This document shows positions 1-5,684 of a stretch of 5,684 bases of DNA, in pieces. Every line of letters starts with the position of its first letter. Within the stretch, counting starts at the first letter, position 1. The position numbers and the translations under genes are program-made. The notes below the pieces were generated by a model. It had not been told where the DNA came from, ran no database searches, and saw nothing but the letters and a program-made list of their open reading frames with translations. The DNA comes from an uncultured Lachnospiraceae bacterium. Its GTDB lineage: Bacteria > Bacillota > Clostridia > Lachnospirales > Lachnospiraceae. The stretch lies in the NCBI GenBank assembly GCA_905236615.1, contig CAJORC010000337.1:1-5684 (forward strand), in the 5' to 3' direction.

Positions 1-51
1 AATCATCAAAGCGGCTGCGAGTAACAAAGATAAAGATTTCTTTCTACTCAT
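1..51 (-). CDS. N-terminal fragment of a secreted or lipoprotein gene (signal peptide only)
   Basis: An ATG at position 51 read leftward opens a frame that stays open to the window edge and encodes MSRKKSLSLLLAAALMI. This is a classic Sec signal peptide start: a positive n-region (RKK at residues 3-5) followed by a Leu/Ala hydrophobic core. A GAGAGG ribosome site lies 9 bases upstream. Only 17 residues are visible, so the mature protein is unknown. The cleavage site or lipobox would lie just beyond the edge. Candidates are a substrate-binding lipoprotein, another exported protein or a cell-wall enzyme, but none can be chosen from this piece. The gene is divergent from cheY, with 275 bases between the two start codons. 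Confidence 0.7.
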   Translation of the reverse strand, partial: MSRKKSLSLLLAAALMI

Positions 52-60
52 CTCTTTTTT

Positions 61-66
61 CCTCTC
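61..66 (-). promoter_or_regulatory. Ribosome binding site of the left-edge signal-peptide gene
   Basis: On the minus strand GAGAGG lies 9 bases before the ATG at 51, inside a purine-rich run. It supports the reading that the short edge frame is the true start of a gene and not a chance ORF. Confidence 0.55.
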
Positions 67-116
67 TTTTCCTAAAATCTCTTTTCTAACTACTGCCCTC
101 TAGGGGACAAACCTAT

Positions 117-153
117 AAGATAGTACCACAAACAATCATTTTGGTTCTATCTT
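117..153. repeat. Imperfect inverted repeat in the divergent intergenic region, possible operator or leader hairpin
   Basis: Arm AAGATAGTACCA (117-128) pairs with TGGTTCTATCTT (142-153). It matches at 11 of 12 positions across a 13-base spacer. No T-run follows on either side, so it does not look like a terminator. It lies 65 bases upstream of the minus-strand start at 51 and 107 bases upstream of the plus-strand promoter at 261. It could be an operator for a dimeric regulator of the left-edge gene, or a hairpin in that gene's 5' leader. Nothing in the sequence identifies the binding protein. Confidence 0.5.
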
Positions 154-220
154 TTATTGTTTTTTTAATTGTGCAATCGTGAATTTCATCATTTTTTCAC
201 AAATTTCTCTAATTTTAGAC

Positions 221-244
221 TTAATTTATATATATTATATATAT
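221..244. other. Pure A/T tract upstream of the cheY promoter
   Basis: There are 24 consecutive A/T bases, largely alternating TA. The tract starts about 40 bases before the proposed -35 box at 261. It may act as an UP-like element or an easily melted, curved segment. It also contains a TATAAT on the minus strand (234-239), but I found no convincing -35 box at the right distance, so I do not call a minus-strand promoter here. Confidence 0.4.
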
Positions 245-260
245 CTTTCGGCTTTTGAAT

Positions 261-289
261 TTGACGAATCTGTTAATATGGAGTAGACT
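261..289 (+). promoter_or_regulatory. Predicted sigma-A-type promoter of cheY
   Basis: The -35 box TTGACG (261-266, 5 of 6 to consensus) and the -10 box TAGACT (284-289, 4 of 6) are separated by exactly 17 bases. Transcription would start near 296, giving a leader of about 30 bases that contains the ribosome site at 313. I looked for a flagellar sigma-28 (SigD) pattern, TAAA then GCCGATAT, and did not find a good one. If the call is right, cheY is transcribed by the housekeeping polymerase. Confidence 0.5.
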
Positions 290-312
290 TGATATATATG
301 TTCGGGATTTGT

Positions 313-318
313 GAGGGG
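313..318 (+). promoter_or_regulatory. Ribosome binding site that fixes the cheY start
   Basis: GAGGGG is followed after 8 bases by the ATG at 327. The in-frame GTG at 318 overlaps this site and has no ribosome site of its own at the right distance, so 327 is the preferred start. Confidence 0.7.
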
Positions 319-326
319 TGTTTCTA

Positions 327-719
327 ATGGCTAAAAGGATACTGATTGCGGACGATTCTTCGTTCATGCGTACAATATTAAAAAAGGTTCTGCTTCCGGC
401 AGGTTATGACATCGCCGGTGAAGCTGCCAACGGACTTGAAGCAGTTGAGCGTTTTACCGAGCTCAAGCCCGATCTTGTCATCCTTGATGTTACTATGCCC
501 GAAATTGACGGTATCGAGGCTCTCAGGCGTATCATGACACTTGACCCCGAAGCCCTTTGTATAATATGTTCTGCCATCGGTCAGCGCTGGATGATCGTAC
601 AGGCTATCGAATACGGTGCAAAAGACTTTATCGTAAAGCCTTTTCAGGCCGACCGTATCCTTACTGCGATCGACAATACCTTTGCCAATGCAGAACCACC
701 CGAAGAAGATGACTACTAA
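327..719 (+). CDS. cheY: CheY-type single-domain response regulator
   Basis: This 130-residue protein consists of one receiver domain with no output domain. It would be a cytoplasmic phospho-signal carrier that takes phosphate from CheA and acts on the flagellar switch. The key residues are visible: acidic pair D9-D10, phospho-acceptor D54 in LDVTMP, switch residue S82 in CSAIGQ, aromatic F101 and K104 in IVKPF. The CSA-GQ and GAKDFIVKPFQ wording is typical of chemotaxis CheY of Gram-positive bacteria, in contrast to the receiver domains of DNA-binding regulators. A short acidic tail (residues 121-130, PPEEDDY end) follows the last helix. The gene stands alone: no cheA, fliM or flagellar gene is in the window, and it converges on the sugar operon. 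A regulator of a non-flagellar process cannot be excluded. Confidence 0.9.
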   Translation: MAKRILIADDSSFMRTILKKVLLPAGYDIAGEAANGLEAVERFTELKPDLVILDVTMPEIDGIEALRRIMTLDPEALCIICSAIGQRWMIVQAIEYGAKDFIVKPFQADRILTAIDNTFANAEPPEEDDY

Positions 720-750
720 AAAGGCGCCCCGCTTACGCGAGGCGCTTTTT
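718..750. terminator. Bidirectional Rho-independent terminator between cheY and the sugar operon
   Basis: Stem arms GCGCCCCGC (724-732) and GCGAGGCGC (737-745) enclose the four-base loop TTAC. They are flanked by AAAAA (718-722) on the left and TTTTT (746-750) on the right. In plus-strand RNA the stem has one C-A mismatch; in minus-strand RNA the same position is a U-G wobble, so the fold is slightly better for the sugar operon. The A-run overlaps the cheY stop codon, and the glycosidase stop lies 6 bases beyond the T-run. One element therefore ends both converging transcripts. Confidence 0.9.
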
Positions 751-756
751 AGTCAC

Positions 757-3172
<2,416 letters not shown>

Positions 3173-3176
<4 letters not shown>

Positions 3177-4018
3177 TCCTTTACACCTCCCAGTGTAACT
3201 CCTTCAATAATGAATCTTGAAAGGATGAGGTATACAATGATTATCGGAACAATAGCAATAGCTATAAGCATATATACCTTTCCCATATCAAAGTTCATAT
3301 AATCCGAACCTCTGAGGGTTGCTATCAGAATCGGAAGTGTCATCTTACTCTTCGTCTGAAGTACGAGAGCAGGTACGAAGTAATTATTCCATGAACCTAC
3401 AAAAGTAAATATTGCCTGAACTGCAATGGCTGGTTTCATTATAGGAAGTACGATATGATTGAATGTACGGAATTCACCCGATCCATCAATTCTTGCCGCT
3501 TCTACAAGTGACATAGGAAGCGAAGACCTTAAGTAGCTGTGCATGAAGTAGAATACAGCCGGAGAAGCCATTGAAGGGATGATAAGCGGAAGAAGTGTAT
3601 CATACATTCCCATTCCGGTTATCAATCTTAAGAATCCCATTGCTGTTACCTGAGTAGGCATTACGAGTATTGCCATAATGAACGTAAAAGCAACCTTCTT
3701 TAACTTAAAATCATACGCGTAAAGACCGTATGCTGTCAATGCTGAAAAATAAGTGCAGATAGCTGCACAGAGTGATGAAACCACAAGGCTGTTTATTATA
3801 CCGTTCACTACCGGAAGTGTTCCGTCACTCAATACTGAATTCAAATTTTTAACAAATGCATCTCCCGGCAGGATTGAAAATCCCTTCTGAAGATCTACAT
3901 GTGACCTCGTTGCATTTACTACAAGCAGATAGAAAAAGAAGAGGCAGAAAAATGTAAGTATTATAAGTACAACATGTGCCAGTGCTGAACGCGCAGGACT
4001 TTTCTTTTCTTCCATCAT
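3173..4018 (-). CDS. Sugar ABC transporter permease, MalG/AraQ type (CUT1)
   Basis: This 281-residue inner-membrane protein is one of the two channel subunits of a carbohydrate importer. About six hydrophobic segments are seen (near residues 11-34, 66-92, 106-128, 141-160, 196-222 and 248-271). The EAA loop that docks the ATPase is at 173-196: E173-A-A, D178-G179, then LP at 191-192 and P196. The C-terminus GVTLGGVKE matches the usual ending of MalG-like proteins. I chose the ATG at 4018, which follows AGGAGG by 11 bases and sits 4 bases after the preceding stop; a longer in-frame start at 4066 would overlap the MalF-like gene by 44 bases and add a 16-residue charged tail without a clear ribosome site. 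The substrate cannot be read from the permease; the downstream glycosidase suggests a beta-glucoside. Confidence 0.92.
3184..3191 (-). promoter_or_regulatory. Ribosome binding site of the ROK kinase
   Basis: GGGAGGTG on the minus strand lies 7 bases before the ATG at 3176. It also encodes part of the Gly-Gly-Val in the C-terminal tail of the MalG-like permease. With the ATGA stop/start overlap it points to coupled translation of permease and kinase. Confidence 0.75.
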
Positions 4019-4022
4019 TTCC

Positions 4023-4952
4023 TTATTTACCTCCTGTCTTTTTCTTTTTATTTCCATCCTCATCACTCATCATTTTATATACGATCGCACAGAGGATTGC
4101 AGATACTATGAAGAGATATACGGACAGCGCTCCTGCCATACCGTAATTCTTAGCCTTTAAGTGCTGGTTAAGGAACATAATAAGGGTCATTGTTGTTCTG
4201 TCAGGTATACCCTTACCACCTGTTAATATCTGGGGAACATCAAACATCTGAAGTCCTCCGATAAGTGATGTTATAAGTGAATATGCAAGTATAGGTCTTA
4301 TAAGCGGCAATGTTATATAAAAGAATCTCTGACGATGTGTGCAGCCATCCAGTTCTGCAGCTTCAAATATGTCAGGGCTTATTCCCATGATAGCTGCCAT
4401 GAGCATTATTGTCGTATTTCCGAACCACATGAGGAAGTTCATGGCTGCTACAAGCAATCTCGATCCTGCAACAGATGCAAGGAATTTAATAGGTTCATGT
4501 ATGATCCCAAACTGCATGAGCATTGAATTTATCGGTCCTACCTCAGAGAAAAGTGTAAAGAAGAGCATTGCAAACGCAGATGCCATTATAAGGTTAGGAA
4601 GATAGATAACAACCTTGAAGAATCCCTGTGCATGGATCTTAAGTCTGTGATCGGTAAACCATGAAGCAAGTATAAGTGCGATCACGATCTGGGGAATAAA
4701 ACCTATGATCCACATAACAAATGTATTCCATGAATATTTGCCCAGGTCGGATTCAAGGAGTTCACGGTAATTGGCAAGTCCTACAAAGTTCGGTCCTATC
4801 TCCTTAAGTCCCGTAGCATAATACTCAAAAAAGCTGTATCTGATGGTATCTACCAGAGGAATTAATGAAAATATGAAAAAACAGATAAAAAAGGGGGCAA
4901 TGAAAAAGTATCCCCATTTTGAATAATCAATCCTCTTCTTTTTCGTGTTCAT
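4023..4952 (-). CDS. Sugar ABC transporter permease, MalF/UgpA type (CUT1)
   Basis: This 309-residue inner-membrane protein is the partner channel subunit of the MalG-like permease. Hydrophobic segments lie near residues 13-38, 77-97, 113-134, 165-190, 220-236 and 281-303. The EAA loop is at 197-220: E197-A-A, D202-G203, LP at 215-216 and P220. The N-terminus is short and basic (MNTKKKR), without the long periplasmic insertion of E. coli MalF, as usual in Firmicutes. The C-terminus is a lysine-rich tail (residues 302-307) that runs into the next gene's ribosome site. The start at 4952 has only a modest AAGG site 9 bases upstream, which may lower its translation compared with the upstream binding-protein gene. 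No ATP-binding gene follows, so an MsmK/MalK-like ATPase from elsewhere is expected to power it. Confidence 0.92.
   Translation of the reverse strand: MNTKKKRIDYSKWGYFFIAPFFICFFIFSLIPLVDTIRYSFFEYYATGLKEIGPNFVGLANYRELLESDLGKYSWNTFVMWIIGFIPQIVIALILASWFTDHRLKIHAQGFFKVVIYLPNLIMASAFAMLFFTLFSEVGPINSMLMQFGIIHEPIKFLASVAGSRLLVAAMNFLMWFGNTTIMLMAAIMGISPDIFEAAELDGCTHRQRFFYITLPLIRPILAYSLITSLIGGLQMFDVPQILTGGKGIPDRTTMTLIMFLNQHLKAKNYGMAGALSVYLFIVSAILCAIVYKMMSDEDGNKKKKTGGK
4030..4035 (-). promoter_or_regulatory. Ribosome binding site that decides the MalG-like start
   Basis: AGGAGG on the minus strand lies within the last codons of the MalF-like gene (Thr-Gly-Gly) and 11 bases before the ATG at 4018. A second in-frame ATG follows at once at 4015. 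This supports the 281-residue form over the 297-residue form. Confidence 0.65.
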
Positions 4953-5002
4953 ATACTGCTGCCTTTCTCTTTAATAATTAGGATAAATCCTGATGCTTTA
5001 GC

Positions 5003-5031
5003 CAAAAGCCTGCCTCTTTAGCAGGCTTTTG
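5003..5031 (-). promoter_or_regulatory. Intercistronic hairpin between the binding-protein and permease genes
   Basis: CAAAAGCCTGC (5003-5013) and GCAGGCTTTTG (5021-5031) form a perfect 11-base-pair stem with a 7-base loop, in the 98-base gap between the binding-protein stop and the MalF-like start. In the transcript the right arm ends in UUUUG, so a partial terminator is possible, but no long U-run follows. Such hairpins after binding-protein genes commonly cut transcription or protect the 3' end of the upstream mRNA, so that more binding protein than permease is made. That role here is inferred. No separate promoter for the permease genes is evident in the gap. Confidence 0.7.
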
Positions 5032-5050
5032 ACCTTTGCTTCATTTTTAT

Positions 5051-5684
5051 TTATTCCGGCCAAACTACCTCTGTGATGTCAGGATAACGCTCTTTGATCA
5101 TTGTCTCATAGTTTTCTTTTGCCTTATCGAGGTCAACCTTGTTATTGAAGTAATCACCGAATGCTGTTCCAAGTGCCTCTACGCAACCCTGATCGTAAGG
5201 TGAAAGCTTGTCCATCTTCACGCCCTGTGCTGCAGGCTCGTAAATGTTGTAAGGGTTCTGTCCGCAGAGGAAGTCTGACTTAAAGCTTGTGTCTGCTGCA
5301 AGTTCTTTCATTCCAGACTGTGTATTTGTGAAATCTCCTGTTCCCTTTGCGATATCTACAAGTGTGTCCTTTGTACCTGTAAGTGCGATCATGATGTCTT
5401 TTATGTGCTTCGGGTTATCTGTTCCACGGCATCCTATGATGAATGATCCGCCCCAGTTATATGCCTGCGGAGGCTGGCAGATGCCCCAGTCACTCTCTGC
5501 ATCTTTACCGTAGTTAGGGCTTAATGTGAAGTCTACAAACCATGCAGGTCCGAAGAATGCAAATACTTTTGCGTCAGCACCCTGATCCTTGTTCCATGTA
5601 TCTGACCACTGACCGTCTGTTGTGTGGATGTAACCCTTGTCAAGGTTTGCCTTTGTATCCTGAACCCACTTCATTACGTTTGCA
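5051..5684 (-). CDS. Sugar ABC transporter substrate-binding protein, family 1 (C-terminal part, cut by window edge)
   Basis: The frame is open to the right edge and ends at a TAA at 5051-5053; about 211 C-terminal codons are present. The Met codon at 5674 is internal, since the frame continues upstream through Ala-Asn-Val. The N-terminal part, with the expected lipoprotein signal, lies outside; family members usually have 400-470 residues. Features fitting a CUT1 (COG1653-like) binding protein are the aromatic-rich segment FFGPAWFVDF, the WGICQPPQ stretch and the GGSFIIG strand, which resemble the hinge and C-lobe of these proteins, plus a helical C-terminus ending VVWPE. Its position before two CUT1 permeases supports the role. 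It would sit outside the membrane as a lipid-anchored receptor that delivers sugar to the permeases. The ligand cannot be told from this part. Confidence 0.85.
   Translation of the reverse strand, partial: ANVMKWVQDTKANLDKGYIHTTDGQWSDTWNKDQGADAKVFAFFGPAWFVDFTLSPNYGKDAESDWGICQPPQAYNWGGSFIIGCRGTDNPKHIKDIMIALTGTKDTLVDIAKGTGDFTNTQSGMKELAADTSFKSDFLCGQNPYNIYEPAAQGVKMDKLSPYDQGCVEALGTAFGDYFNNKVDLDKAKENYETMIKERYPDITEVVWPE

Noticed and set aside
177..202. Rex-like half sites TCGTGAA and TTCACAA
   Set aside because: The Rex operator has a spacer of about 4 bases; here it is 12, in a very AT-rich region where such pairs arise easily.
234..239. Minus-strand TATAAT as the promoter of the left-edge gene
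   Set aside because: No acceptable -35 box at 16-18 bases, and the leader would be about 180 bases; the sequence is part of an alternating A/T run.
318..326. GTG at 318 as the start of cheY, adding three residues
   Set aside because: The GTG lies within the ribosome site itself, and the ATG at 327 has ideal spacing and gives the normal CheY N-terminus.
4019..4066. Longer N-terminus for the MalG-like permease, starting at 4066
   Set aside because: It would overlap the upstream gene by 44 bases and has no clear ribosome site. The extra residues are charged and unlike the family start, and AGGAGG at 4030-4035 serves the ATG at 4018.
4980..4991. Short palindrome AGGATAAATCCT before the MalF-like gene
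   Set aside because: Only 5 paired bases with a two-base centre; too short to claim an operator or hairpin.

Overview
The window looks like a chromosomal piece from an anaerobic gut or rumen Firmicute, most likely a Lachnospiraceae relative (Butyrivibrio, Roseburia or Lachnospira type). This rests on AT-rich intergenic DNA, strong AGGAGG-type ribosome sites, a Gram-positive-style CheY, and a CUT1 sugar ABC operon that carries its own ROK kinase and family 1 glycosidase. The genus is inferred from general character and not proven.

Left part (1-750). The first 51 bases are the start of a minus-strand gene: a ribosome site followed by a 17-residue fragment that reads as a Sec signal peptide. 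Between it and a plus-strand cheY (327-719) lies a divergent, AT-rich regulatory region with a dyad at 117-153 and a likely sigma-A promoter at 261-289. cheY encodes a complete single-domain chemotaxis response regulator. A GC-rich hairpin with A and T flanks follows at once and serves as a shared terminator for cheY and the convergent sugar operon.

Main part (757-5684, all minus strand). Read in the direction of transcription, the genes are: sugar-binding lipoprotein (3' part only, cut by the right edge), a perfect hairpin in a 98-base gap, MalF-like permease, MalG-like permease, ROK sugar kinase and GH1 glycosidase, then the terminator. The last four genes are packed with gaps or overlaps of 2-4 bases, and three of the ribosome sites lie inside the end of the preceding gene. 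No ATP-binding subunit is present, so a shared ATPase elsewhere is expected.

Working model: the ABC transporter imports an unphosphorylated beta-glucoside (cellobiose or gentiobiose type). The ROK protein resembles beta-glucoside kinase BglK and lacks the usual ROK zinc motif; it would phosphorylate the sugar at O6. The GH1 enzyme carries the Ser-Lys-Tyr phosphate-binding set of 6-phospho-beta-glucosidases and would then split it. This would be a PTS-independent, ABC-fed phospho-beta-glucoside route. I see no mobile element, CRISPR array, tRNA or rRNA, and no evidence for a wholly new kind of system. The unusual combination of ABC transporter, kinase and phospho-glycosidase is the most interesting point.
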